Assembly: GCF_009193175.1 (NCBI RefSeq)
Contig: NZ_VUKE01000001.1
Coordinates: 373,089-437,088 of the forward strand
Direction of reading: 5' to 3'
Length of the DNA: 64,000 nt
DNA from: Georgenia ruanii
Lineage (GTDB): Bacteria; Actinomycetota; Actinomycetes; Actinomycetales; Actinomycetaceae
The notes below the pieces were generated by a model. The model did not search any database, had not been told where the DNA came from, and saw only the letters and a list, made by a program, of their open reading frames with translations. How positions within the stretch are numbered: the stretch's first letter is position 1; every line of letters begins with the position of its first letter. A program made the translations under genes and the position numbers. Below, one piece after another: positions 41,391-49,291 of this stretch.

Positions 41391-42323
41391 TCACCTCGCG
41401 ATCAGGTCGGTCCACCCGACCAGTGTCTGCCATCCGCGGCCCAGCCGGTCGGTCATCCCGGATCCCGGCTCGGTGACCGGAAACGCGCCGGCGACGGCGC
41501 GCACGGCGTCGTCCTCGCCGCCGGGGCCGGCGACCAGGACCGTGATGTCGCCGCACTGCAGCACCAGCGCGATGCCCGACACCGGCAGCTCGTAGGCCGC
41601 GTGAGAGCCCAGGTCGACCGCGGGCAGCTCGGCCAGCGAGGCGCCGTCGAGCACCCCCCGCTGCTCGAGCACGACCACCTGGTGCCCGTCGCCGACCAGC
41701 TCGATCTCCAGCAGCTCCTCGCCGGCCGGACCCTCGACCGTGCCCACGTGGCTCACCCGCAGGTCCGCGGGCAGCCGGCTCGGCGCGCTCCACCCGTTGG
41801 CCGCCAGCCAGCCCAGCGCCGCGTGCGTGGTGTCGACGGTCGGCCCGCCGACCGCGGCCGTGCGCGGCGTGTCGGCCGAGACGACGAACCGCGACTCCCC
41901 CGTCCCGGCGCCGGTGAGCTGGGCCACCATGAGGGCGGGGTCGCCGGTGCGCTCGGTGAGCATGCCGACGACCGTCAGCATCCCGGCCACGCCGGCCGCG
42001 CCGGCGAGGACCAGGACGCTGCGCACCGCGAGGCGCCGCCGGGCCCGGCCGGAGGTCAGGGGCTGCAGGGCGACGTCGACGAGGGTGCGGGTGCGGTGCG
42101 CCGCGGGCGGCGGCTCGTGCGCCATCCGCATGAGCCTGCTGGTGAGCTCGGCGCTGGGGGCGATGTCCCGCGCCTGTGCCAGGCGCCGGCGGGAGGCACG
42201 CTCGTGGGCCACCTCCCGGGCGCACGGCTCGCAGCCGACCAGGTGGGCGAGCGCCTCCTCGGCGCGCTCCGGCGGCAGCTGGCCGTCGACCAGTGCGCTG
42301 ACGTCGTCGCCCAGGTGGCTCAT
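41391..42323 (-). CDS. Zinc-binding anti-sigma factor (RseA-like) of SigE
   Basis: 310 residues. The N-terminus [19 protein letters not shown] and the motif HLVGCEPC (His-x3-Cys-x2-Cys) form the zinc anti-sigma domain. A transmembrane helix follows (about residues 99-123, [22 protein letters not shown]), and the remaining 185 residues form an extracytoplasmic sensor domain. The ATG overlaps the sigE stop (ATGA), the usual sigma-antisigma coupling. It should hold SigE inactive until envelope damage or redox stress releases it. The large outer domain has a MucB/RsiW-like look but is not identified. Confidence 0.88.
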   Translation of the reverse strand: MSHLGDDVSALVDGQLPPERAEEALAHLVGCEPCAREVAHERASRRRLAQARDIAPSAELTSRLMRMAHEPPPAAHRTRTLVDVALQPLTSGRARRRLAVRSVLVLAGAAGVAGMLTVVGMLTERTGDPALMVAQLTGAGTGESRFVVSADTPRTAAVGGPTVDTTHAALGWLAANGWSAPSRLPADLRVSHVGTVEGPAGEELLEIELVGDGHQVVVLEQRGVLDGASLAELPAVDLGSHAAYELPVSGIALVLQCGDITVLVAGPGGEDDAVRAVAGAFPVTEPGSGMTDRLGRGWQTLVGWTDLIAR

Positions 42324-42961
42324 CCGGCGCCCCCGTGCAGCGCCGGCGTGGGCGGCTGGGCCGCGGAGCGGGACGCCGCCGACCCCGGACGGCGGTGCTC
42401 GAGCTGCTCGCGCAGCATGGCCCGGGCGCGGTGGATCCGCGAGCGGACGGTGCCCATCTTGATGTCGAGGGTCGCGGCGATCTCCTCGTAGGACAGGCCC
42501 TCGATGTCGCACAGCACGACGGCGGCGCGGTAGCGCGGCGGGAGGGCGTCCAGGGCGGCCTGGACGTCGAGGTCGAGGTGGGCGTGCTCGAAGCCGCGCT
42601 CGGGCTCCTCGGAGTCGTGCGCGTTCGGAAGCCGGTCGGTGGCCTCGCCGATGGGATCCATCCGCACCCGGGAGCGCCGGCGGGCCTGGTCGAGGAAGAG
42701 GTTGGTGGTGATGCGGTGCAGCCAGCCGTCGAAGTTGCCCGGCTGGTAGGCGTGCAGCGAGCGGAAGACGCGCACGAAGGTCTCCTGCGTGAGGTCCTCC
42801 GCGTCGGCGCGGTTACCGGTGAGACGGTACGCCAGGCGGTACACCCGCGGGGAGTGCTCGGCGACGATCTGCTCCCACGACGGCGCCGACCACTCGGCGG
42901 CCCCGTCGGCTGCGGCGGCGCTCGGGGCCTGGGGGGCGGAGCTATGGTCCGCGTCGGGCAT
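42320..42961 (-). CDS. sigE: ECF RNA polymerase sigma factor SigE
   Basis: 213 residues. Region 2: [29 protein letters not shown] and [22 protein letters not shown]. Region 4: [27 protein letters not shown] and [19 protein letters not shown]. Both fit actinobacterial SigE. The ATG at 42961 is preferred because the GAAGGA Shine-Dalgarno is eight bases upstream; an in-frame GTG at 42967 is too close to it. It is followed by its anti-sigma, htrA and tatB, and is divergent from an O-methyltransferase gene, the same arrangement as Rv1220c-Rv1224 in M. tuberculosis. It would direct envelope-stress transcription. Confidence 0.93.
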   Translation of the reverse strand: MPDADHSSAPQAPSAAAADGAAEWSAPSWEQIVAEHSPRVYRLAYRLTGNRADAEDLTQETFVRVFRSLHAYQPGNFDGWLHRITTNLFLDQARRRSRVRMDPIGEATDRLPNAHDSEEPERGFEHAHLDLDVQAALDALPPRYRAAVVLCDIEGLSYEEIAATLDIKMGTVRSRIHRARAMLREQLEHRRPGSAASRSAAQPPTPALHGGAG

Positions 42962-43121
42962 GGTCACGTCCTTCGGGGCAGGCGATTGGCCACCATGGTA
43001 CGGAGAGTTGCTGGACGTCGCCTGGGAGCGGGCGGCGCCCCGGTAGCATCAGACGTCGGTCCGCATCGCGGATCACGCACCACCACGGCGCCCGCCGCCC
43101 CGTCCTGCCGGAGGCCTCACC

Positions 43122-43754
43122 ATCGTTGCCGACAAGGCCCTGTCCTGGGCCTACACCGAAGAGTTCGTTCCCGAGGACGACGCCATCGCCGGCGCGCGGC
43201 TGCGGGCGGCCGAGCTGGGCGTCACGCCGGTCTCGGCGGGGACCGGCGCCGCGCTGCGCGTGCTCGCCGCGGCCGGCCGGGCGCACGCGGTGGCCGAGGT
43301 GGGGACCGGCACCGGCGTGAGCGCGCTGTGGCTGCTCGGCGGGATGACCCCCGACGGCGTGCTCACCACCATCGACGTCGAGTCCGAGCACCAGCGCGCC
43401 GCCCGTCAGGCCTTCGCCGCCGCCGGCATCCGCCCGGCCCGCACCCGGCTCATCGCCGGCCGCGCCCTCGACGTCCTGCCCCGCCTCGCCGACGGCGCCT
43501 ACGACCTCGTCCACGTCGACGGCGACCCCACCGAGGCCGGCGACGACGTCGCCCAGGCGGTGCGCCTGCTGCGTCCCGGCGGGATCCTCGCCGTCAACGC
43601 CGCGCTGTGGCACGACCGCGTGGCCGACCCCGCCCGGCGCGACGACACCACGGTGGCGGTGCGGGAGCTGGGCCGGCAGGTGCGCGAGGACGCCCGCCTC
43701 GTCAGCGCGCTGCTGCCCAGCGGCGACGGCCTGCTGGTGGCCGTGCGCCGCTGA
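43122..43754 (+). CDS. O-methyltransferase family 3, apparent ATC start
   Basis: 210 residues of the SAM-dependent O-methyltransferase family. Seen: AVAEVGTGTGVSALWLLGGM (SAM motif I), LTTIDVESEHQRAARQAF, YDLVHVDGD and LRPGGILAVNAALW. Homology begins at VADKALSWAYTEEFVPEDD, before the first ATG/GTG/TTG in frame (GTG 43260, which would remove 46 residues). The frame is open from 43047 and has no normal start. An ATC at 43122 lies seven bases after GGAGG and is the best candidate. It is divergent from sigE, like Rv1220c. The acceptor substrate is unknown. Confidence 0.88.
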   Translation: MVADKALSWAYTEEFVPEDDAIAGARLRAAELGVTPVSAGTGAALRVLAAAGRAHAVAEVGTGTGVSALWLLGGMTPDGVLTTIDVESEHQRAARQAFAAAGIRPARTRLIAGRALDVLPRLADGAYDLVHVDGDPTEAGDDVAQAVRLLRPGGILAVNAALWHDRVADPARRDDTTVAVRELGRQVREDARLVSALLPSGDGLLVAVRR

Positions 43755-43769
43755 ACGCCCCTCAAACGG

Positions 43770-43804
43770 CCGACGGCCGGCCAGCAAGGCCGGCCGGCCG
43801 TCGG
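43770..43804. terminator. Hairpin terminator between convergent O-methyltransferase and DUF3117 genes
   Basis: CCGACGGCCGGCC (43770-43782) pairs perfectly with GGCCGGCCGTCGG (43792-43804) around a nine-base loop. It can serve both directions. Confidence 0.75.
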
Positions 43805-43821
43805 GTGCGTGTGGTGGGTGC

Positions 43822-43989
43822 TCAGCTGGCCACGGCGCTGAGCGCCTCGCTCAGCTCGCCGGCCTCCGCCGGCGTGAGCTCGACGACCAGCCGGCCACCA
43901 CCCTCGAGCGGGACGCGCATGACGATGCCCCGTCCCTCCTTGGTCACCTCGAGCGGTCCGTCTCCGGTCCTCGGCTTCATCGCGGCCAT
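43822..43989 (-). CDS. DUF3117 family small protein
   Basis: 55 residues: MAAMKPRTGDGPLEVTKEGRG and VMRVPLEGGGRLVVELTPAEA are almost invariant in actinobacterial DUF3117 proteins. The ATG at 43989 follows AAAAGGGGTG. This single-domain protein of unknown role has an M. tuberculosis counterpart (Rv1211), located close to the same neighbours. The open frame extends upstream to 44040, but the conserved family start is used. Confidence 0.93.
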   Translation of the reverse strand: MAAMKPRTGDGPLEVTKEGRGIVMRVPLEGGGRLVVELTPAEAGELSEALSAVAS

Positions 43990-44079
43990 GTGGTGCACCC
44001 CTTTTCTCCATGGATGTCGGACCGTCCGCCCGGGCCGCAAAGAGGTTCCGTTCGGACTGCCACTGGAGTTAAGTCTAGA

Positions 44080-44913
44080 TCACTCAGGGGCGCCGCCGGC
44101 CTCGACCGACGCGGCTTCCTGCGCCTGACGCTCCTTCGCCAGCACCCGCACACGCTCCAGCACCGCCTCCACGGCGTCCGCCGCCGTGTCCACGACGGGC
44201 AGCAGCTCGAGGTCGGCCGGACTGATGGTGCCGCGGGCGACCATGGTGTCCCGCAGCCAGGCCACCAGCCCGCCCCAGTACTCGCTGCCGACGAGGACGA
44301 TCGGGAAGGAGGAGACCTTCTGCGTCTGCACCAGGGTGAGGGCCTCGAAGAGCTCGTCCATGGTGCCGAAGCCGCCGGGCAGGACGATGAACCCCTGGGA
44401 GTACTTGACGAACATCGTCTTGCGGGCGAAGAAGTAGCGGAAGTTCACCCCGAGGTCGACCCACTGGTTCATGCCCTGCTCGAACGGCAGCTCGATGCCC
44501 AGCCCGACCGAGAGCCCGTCGGCCTCGCAGGCGCCCTTGTTCGCGGCCTCCATGATCCCCGGCCCGCCGCCGGTGACGACGGCGAAGCCGGCCTCGACGA
44601 GCCGGTGCCCGATCTCCTCGGCGAGGACGTACTCCGGCTCCTCGGGCTTGACGCGGGCGGAACCGAACACCGAGATCGCCGGGCCGATCTCGGCGAGCGC
44701 GCCGAAGCCCTCGATGAACTCCGCCTGGATGCGCAGCACCCGCCAGGGGTCCTGGTGCAGCCAGCTGGTGTCCTGCTCCGGCTTGAGCAGGCGGGCGTCC
44801 GTCGTCTCGTCCGGGACCAGCGCCCCCCGCAGGAGCACCGGGCCCTTGCGGTAGCCGTTGCTCTCGGGGCGGCCGTCGGGGTCGCGGCGGTTGGGATGGA
44901 CCGTGCGTGTCAT
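44080..44913 (-). CDS. TIGR00730 Rossmann-fold protein (LOG family)
   Basis: 277 residues. AISVFGSARVKPEEPEY, VTGGGPGIMEAANKGA and the signature PGGFGTMDELFE are diagnostic of LOG/lysine decarboxylase-like proteins, which hydrolyse cytokinin nucleotides or other nucleoside 5'-monophosphates to free base and ribose phosphate. An 80-residue N-terminal extension (KGPVLLRGALVPDE, TSWLHQDPWRVLRIQAEFIEGF) is shared by the longer actinobacterial form. It lies 28 bp after dapE on the same strand. Real substrate not known. Confidence 0.92.
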   Translation of the reverse strand: MTRTVHPNRRDPDGRPESNGYRKGPVLLRGALVPDETTDARLLKPEQDTSWLHQDPWRVLRIQAEFIEGFGALAEIGPAISVFGSARVKPEEPEYVLAEEIGHRLVEAGFAVVTGGGPGIMEAANKGACEADGLSVGLGIELPFEQGMNQWVDLGVNFRYFFARKTMFVKYSQGFIVLPGGFGTMDELFEALTLVQTQKVSSFPIVLVGSEYWGGLVAWLRDTMVARGTISPADLELLPVVDTAADAVEAVLERVRVLAKERQAQEAASVEAGGAPE

Positions 44914-44941
44914 GGGACCAGTGTCCTCGGTGTCGACGGGG

Positions 44942-46057
44942 TCAGGCGAGCCAGCCGCGCAGCGCGTCGGCGCAGACCCGGATCTGGTCCACGGGTACGC
45001 GCTCGTCGTCGGCGTGGGCGAGCATGGGATCGCCGGGGCCGAAGTTCACCGCCGGCACGCCGAGCTCGGCGAACCGGGCGACGTCCGTCCATCCGTACTT
45101 CGGGCCCGGCGCCCCGCCGGTGACCGCGGTGACGGCCGAGACGAACCCGGCCACGAGCGGGTGGTCGAGCCCGGGCCGGGCCCCGCCGGCCAGGTCGGTG
45201 ACGGTCACCTCGTAGCCGTCGAAGACCTCCCGCACGTGCCTCTCCGCCTCATGCGGCGAGCGGGACGGGGCGAAACGGTAGTTGACGGTCACGACGCACT
45301 CGTCGGGGATCATGTTGCTCGCGATGCCGCCGCGGATGCCGACGGCGTTGAGCCCCTCGCGGTAGACCAGCCCGTCGACCTCCACCTCCCGCGGCTGGTA
45401 CGTGCTGAGCCGGGCGAGCACCTCCCCGGCGCGGTGCACGGCGTTCTCGCCGCGCCACCCGCGCGCCGAGTGCGCGGTGCGCCCGGTCAGCCGCACGTCG
45501 GCCCGCAGGGTGCCGTTGCACCCGCCCTCGATCCCCGCGGCGGTGGGCTCGCCGAGGATGGCCAGGTCGCCGGTGACCCACTCGGGGTGCACCCGCACCA
45601 GCCGGCCCAGGCCGTTGAGGTCCGCGTGGACCTCCTCGTGGTCGTAGAAGACCCAGGTGACGTCCCAGCGGGGCGCGGTCAGCGCGGCCGCCAGGTGCAG
45701 GGCGACGGCGACGCCGCCCTTCATGTCGGTGGCGCCCCGCCCCCACAGCTCCTCCGTGCCGTCGGCGGTGGTCCGGCGCCAGGTGGGCAGGTTGTCCTTG
45801 ACCGGCACGGTGTCGATGTGGCCGGCGACGACGACGCGCTGGTCGCGGCCCAGGTTCGTGCGGGCGACGACGGCGTCGCCGTCGCGCAGCACCTCGAGGT
45901 GGTCGTAGGGCGCCAGCGCCGCCGCGATGGCGTCCGCGAGCGCGCCCTCCTCGCCGGAGACGGACGGGATGTCGCACACGGCCGCGGTGAGGTCGGCGAC
46001 GTCGGCGACGGCGGGGTCCGGCAGCGCGACGGCGGCGCGCGGGAAGGGCTCACTCAT
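44942..46057 (-). CDS. dapE: Succinyl-diaminopimelate desuccinylase
   Basis: 371 residues of the M20 dinuclear zinc peptidase family. Metal ligands are visible: VVAGHIDTVPV (His, then Asp), GRGATDMKGGVAVAL (Asp), FYDHEEV (catalytic Glu and ligand Glu) and LGEPTAAGIEGG (Glu). It removes succinate from N-succinyl-LL-diaminopimelate in lysine and peptidoglycan synthesis, in the cytoplasm. The ATG at 46057 has TAGGGT six bases upstream and no Shine-Dalgarno. The vicinity of a LOG protein and DUF3117 matches Rv1202-Rv1211 in M. tuberculosis. Confidence 0.93.
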   Translation of the reverse strand: MSEPFPRAAVALPDPAVADVADLTAAVCDIPSVSGEEGALADAIAAALAPYDHLEVLRDGDAVVARTNLGRDQRVVVAGHIDTVPVKDNLPTWRRTTADGTEELWGRGATDMKGGVAVALHLAAALTAPRWDVTWVFYDHEEVHADLNGLGRLVRVHPEWVTGDLAILGEPTAAGIEGGCNGTLRADVRLTGRTAHSARGWRGENAVHRAGEVLARLSTYQPREVEVDGLVYREGLNAVGIRGGIASNMIPDECVVTVNYRFAPSRSPHEAERHVREVFDGYEVTVTDLAGGARPGLDHPLVAGFVSAVTAVTGGAPGPKYGWTDVARFAELGVPAVNFGPGDPMLAHADDERVPVDQIRVCADALRGWLA

Positions 46058-46063
46058 GGTCCG

Positions 46064-46069
46064 ACCCTA
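46064..46069 (-). promoter_or_regulatory. -10 box of a predicted leaderless promoter
   Basis: TAGGGT on the minus strand, six bases before the dapE ATG. Confidence 0.5.
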
Positions 46070-46206
46070 CGAGGTCGGCCGGGCAGGCAGGGCCACGGCC
46101 GGAAGCCGTCGCCGCCGGAGCCGCCCGCGACGCGTCGCCGCCGGCCGGGGACTGCTGCCGACAGCTGGGGACGGCTGCCGCCGGCCCGGGACCAAGGTCA
46201 GACCCC

Positions 46207-46237
46207 TTGCCTAGCGGCTAAGGCTAGCCTTACCTTC
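46207..46237 (+). promoter_or_regulatory. feoAB promoter with DtxR/IdeR-type iron box
   Basis: TTGCCT (46207-46212) and TACCTT (46231-46236) form a plausible -35/-10 pair with an 18-bp spacer. Within it lies the perfect palindrome TAAGGCTAGCCTTA (46219-46232). The 19-mer at 46219-46237 agrees with the consensus TTAGGTTAGCCTAACCTAA at 14 positions. An iron-loaded DtxR/IdeR repressor would therefore block the promoter. Confidence 0.78.
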
Positions 46238-46300
46238 TATCCGCCGGACGGTGCCGCCGCCCGAGGCCGGGACACCGGCGCACCCGAGCGAGGAGGGGTC

Positions 46301-46591
46301 ATGGCAGCTCCGGACACCGCTGCTCCCGCCGCGTCCGCTCACCCCCTACCAGAGCCCGCCGGGACGCTCGCGGACCTGGCGCCGGGCTGCCGCGCCTGCG
46401 TCAGCGACGTCGTCTCCGCCAGCCCCGCCGTGGCCCGGCGGCTGCGCGACCTGGGCTTCCTGCCCGGTGCGGTGATCGAGGCGGTGCGCCGCGCCCCGCT
46501 CGGGGACCCGTGCGTGTACCGGGTCTGCGGCTACTCGCTGTGCCTGCGCCGCGAGCAGGCCCGGGACGTCCAGGTGGTTGCCGCGCCGTGA
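46301..46591 (+). CDS. feoA: Ferrous iron transport protein FeoA
   Basis: 96 residues with an SH3-like FeoA core: LADLAPGCRACVSDVV, VARRLRDLGFLPGAVIEAVRRAPLGDPCVYRVCGYSLCLRREQA. The LGFLPG and GDP-YRV-GY-L-LR pattern is typical. Five Cys residues are more than usual for FeoA. The ATG at 46301 follows GAGGAGGGG. The gene overlaps feoB (GTGA) and sits under an iron box, so it is expressed when iron is low and helps FeoB. Confidence 0.92.
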   Translation: MAAPDTAAPAASAHPLPEPAGTLADLAPGCRACVSDVVSASPAVARRLRDLGFLPGAVIEAVRRAPLGDPCVYRVCGYSLCLRREQARDVQVVAAP

Positions 46592-48525
46592 CCTGCCACG
46601 TCCCCGAGGACGCCGGCGTGGCGACGGCGGCGCGCCGCGTCGCCCTCGTCGGCAGCCCGAACGCGGGCAAGACGAGCATCTTCAACGCGCTCACCGGCCT
46701 CCACGCCAAGACGGGCAACTACCCGGGCGTCACCGTCGCGCGCTCGGTGGGCACCTGCCAGGTCGACGGCGCGGACGTCGTCGTCGAGGACCTGCCCGGG
46801 GCCTACGGCCTGCACCCGGTCAGCCCGGACGAGCAGGTCGTCGCGGACCTGCTGGCCGGCCGGCTCGCCGGCGTGCCCGCCCCGGACGCCCTCGTCGTCG
46901 TCGCCGATGCGACCACGCTGCGCCGGTCGCTGACGCTGGTCGCCGAGGTGCTCGCGCTGGGGCGGCCGACCTGCGTCGTCGTGACGATGTCCGACGAGCT
47001 CGCCCGCCGCGGCGGGCAGCTGTCCGTGCCCGGGCTGCAGGCGGCGCTGGGGGTGCCCGTCCACCGCGTGCTCGGCCACCGCCGGGCGGGCATCGATGCG
47101 CTGCGGGCGACGCTTCCCGGTGCCGCGGCGTGGCCGCGCTCCCCGCTCGCGCCGCCGACCGAGCCGGCGGAAACGGCCGCGTGGATCGACTCGGTGCTCG
47201 CCGCCGCGGACTACCGCGCCCCGCACCTGGACGCGACCACCGAACGCCTGGACCGGGCGCTCCTGCACCCGGTGTGGGGCACGATCACGTTCTTCGCGGT
47301 GATGTTCGCGTTCTTCCAGACGATCTTCGTGGTGGCGGCGCCGCTGCAGGGGGCCATCGAGACCTTCTTCGGCTGGCTCGCCGGCCTGGTCCGCGCCCAG
47401 GTCCCCAGCCCGACGCTGGCCGGTCTGCTCGCCGACGGCATCATCGGCGGGGTGGGCGCGGTGCTCGTGTTCGTCCCGCAGATCATGCTGCTCTTCCTGC
47501 TGCTGTCGCTGCTGGAGGGGGTGGGCTACCTCTCCCGCGCGGCCTTCCTCATGGACCGCGTGATGGCCCGGGCCGGCCTGGAGGGGCGGGCCTTCGTCGC
47601 GCTGCTCTCCGCCGTGGCCTGCGCCATCCCCGGGATCATGGCCACCCGGTCGCTGCCGTCGGCGCGCGACCGCATCGCCACGATGATGGCCGCCCCGCTC
47701 ATGACCTGCTCGGCGCGGCTGACCGTGTACGTGCTCCTCATCTCCCTGCTCGTCGAGCCCGGCGCCCGGGTGGGCCCGTTCGGCGCGCAGGGGGTGCTGA
47801 TGTTCGCCCTGTACCTGCTCGGGGCGGTCTCGGCCATGGCCGCGGCGTGGGTGTTCAGCAAGGTCACCGGGCGTCGCGGCACGGTCATGCCCTTCTACAT
47901 GGAGATGCCGCCCTACCGGGTGCCCACCGGCCGCAGCGTGCTGGTGGCCATGTGGACCGCCTCGAAGGCGTTCGTCCGCAAGGCGGGCACGATCATCCTC
48001 GCGGTGACGCTCGCCCTGTGGCTCATGCTCAACCTGCCCGCACGCTCCGCCGAGGAGCTCACGGCCGCGGGGGTGGACACCACCGACGGCGCCGCCGTGA
48101 CGAGCTACGTCATGGAGCACAGCGTGGCCGCCGGCGTGGGGCACGCGATCGAGCCCGTCTTCGCCCCGCTCGGCTTCGACTGGCACGTCGACATCGGCAT
48201 CATCTCCTCCCTCGCCGCCCGGGAGGTGTTCGTCAGCACCCTGGGCCAGGTGGCCGCCGCACAGGACCCCGACAACCCCCGCGCCGCCCTCGCGGGAATG
48301 ACCTTCACCGACGGCCCGCACGCCGGGGAGCCGGTGCTCACCACCCCGACGACGGTCGCGGTGCTGGTGTTCTTCGTCTACGCCATGCAGTGCATGAGCA
48401 CGCTGGCGGTGATGCGACGCGAGAGCGGCGGCTGGCGGTGGCCGCTGACCGCCTTCGCGTACATGTCCGTCCTCGCCTGGGTCATGGCCTTCCTGGCCCG
48501 GCACCTGACGATGGCGCTGCTGTGA
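46588..48525 (+). CDS. feoB: Ferrous iron transporter FeoB
   Basis: 645 residues. The N-terminal G domain has G1 GSPNAGKT (22-29), G2 NYPGVTV and G3 EDLPGAYGL; where the G4 motif NxxD is expected there is TMSD (133-136). The membrane domain includes ILFVPQI-like GAVLVFVPQIMLLFLLLSLLEGVGYLSRAAFLMDR and GCAIPGI-type VACAIPGIMATRSL, with Gate motif Cys residues (VACAIP, MTCSARL). It imports Fe(II) across the cytoplasmic membrane. The GTG start overlaps the feoA stop; its own stop overlaps the nifU-like start. Confidence 0.94.
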   Translation: MTCHVPEDAGVATAARRVALVGSPNAGKTSIFNALTGLHAKTGNYPGVTVARSVGTCQVDGADVVVEDLPGAYGLHPVSPDEQVVADLLAGRLAGVPAPDALVVVADATTLRRSLTLVAEVLALGRPTCVVVTMSDELARRGGQLSVPGLQAALGVPVHRVLGHRRAGIDALRATLPGAAAWPRSPLAPPTEPAETAAWIDSVLAAADYRAPHLDATTERLDRALLHPVWGTITFFAVMFAFFQTIFVVAAPLQGAIETFFGWLAGLVRAQVPSPTLAGLLADGIIGGVGAVLVFVPQIMLLFLLLSLLEGVGYLSRAAFLMDRVMARAGLEGRAFVALLSAVACAIPGIMATRSLPSARDRIATMMAAPLMTCSARLTVYVLLISLLVEPGARVGPFGAQGVLMFALYLLGAVSAMAAAWVFSKVTGRRGTVMPFYMEMPPYRVPTGRSVLVAMWTASKAFVRKAGTIILAVTLALWLMLNLPARSAEELTAAGVDTTDGAAVTSYVMEHSVAAGVGHAIEPVFAPLGFDWHVDIGIISSLAAREVFVSTLGQVAAAQDPDNPRAALAGMTFTDGPHAGEPVLTTPTTVAVLVFFVYAMQCMSTLAVMRRESGGWRWPLTAFAYMSVLAWVMAFLARHLTMALL

Positions 48526-49205
48526 GCGCGCCCGCGCTGGTCCCGATGCACCCGGTCACGGGGGCGGACCCGGCCGAGCTGCGGTGGGTGGTCCCGGCCG
48601 GGGCGGTGCCCGTCGCCGGCCCCGTCGCCGCCGCGCCCGGCGCCCTGGGCGGCCTGCTCGGCGACGGCACGCTCGCCCGGGTCGTCGCCGAGCCGCGCGC
48701 CGTCGTCACCCGGCTCGGGGCGGGGCACAGCTGGCCCGCCGACGGCGCCCGGGTGCGCACCGCGCTGCACGAGGCGCTGGCGACGCCGGCGGGCTGGACG
48801 GTGCGCGCCACGGCCGACCGCGCGACAGCCGACCGCGCGACGCCGACCCGCGTGGGCGACGCCGAGGCCGGTCCGGGAACCCGGACCGGCCTCGCCGACG
48901 GATCCGGCCGCGACGCGACGCTGCGGGCCGCGGCGGAGGACGTCCTCGCCGGCCCGGTGGGCGACCTGGCCCGCTCCCACGGCGGCCACATCGAGCTGGC
49001 GGACGTGCGCGACGGCGTGGTGGAGGTGCGCATGTCGGGCGCCTGCCACGGCTGCCCCGCAGCGGCGGTGACCATGCACGCCCGCCTCGAGCGCCTGGTG
49101 CGCGAGCGCTGCGACGGGCTGGTCGAGGTGCGCGAGGTCGGCGCTCCTACCCGCGCCCGGTTCTGGCTGTCCCTCGCCCGCCGGGGTGCGCCACCCACCT
49201 CGTGA
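48522..49205 (+). CDS. NifU-like domain protein coupled to feoAB
   Basis: 227 residues. The last 90 form a NifU C-terminal Fe-S scaffold domain (SHGGHIELADVRDGVVEVRMSG, then CHGC with the paired Cys, VTMHARLERL). The first part holds a scaffold-like or HEAT-like region (VVAEPRAVVTRLGAGHSW, a degenerate Nfu N-terminal domain) and a low-complexity link with repeated ATADR units. The GTG at 48522 overlaps the feoB stop. Placement after feoB under an iron box suggests that it takes newly imported iron into Fe-S clusters, or senses it. Confidence 0.87.
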   Translation: MSAPALVPMHPVTGADPAELRWVVPAGAVPVAGPVAAAPGALGGLLGDGTLARVVAEPRAVVTRLGAGHSWPADGARVRTALHEALATPAGWTVRATADRATADRATPTRVGDAEAGPGTRTGLADGSGRDATLRAAAEDVLAGPVGDLARSHGGHIELADVRDGVVEVRMSGACHGCPAAAVTMHARLERLVRERCDGLVEVREVGAPTRARFWLSLARRGAPPTS

Positions 49206-49291
49206 GCACAGCCCGCCGACCAACGTCATGCTGGCTGCCGCCCACCGGCCGCTGCGGCTGCGACCGCACCGCCACGGTGGTCGCGCGGGTG

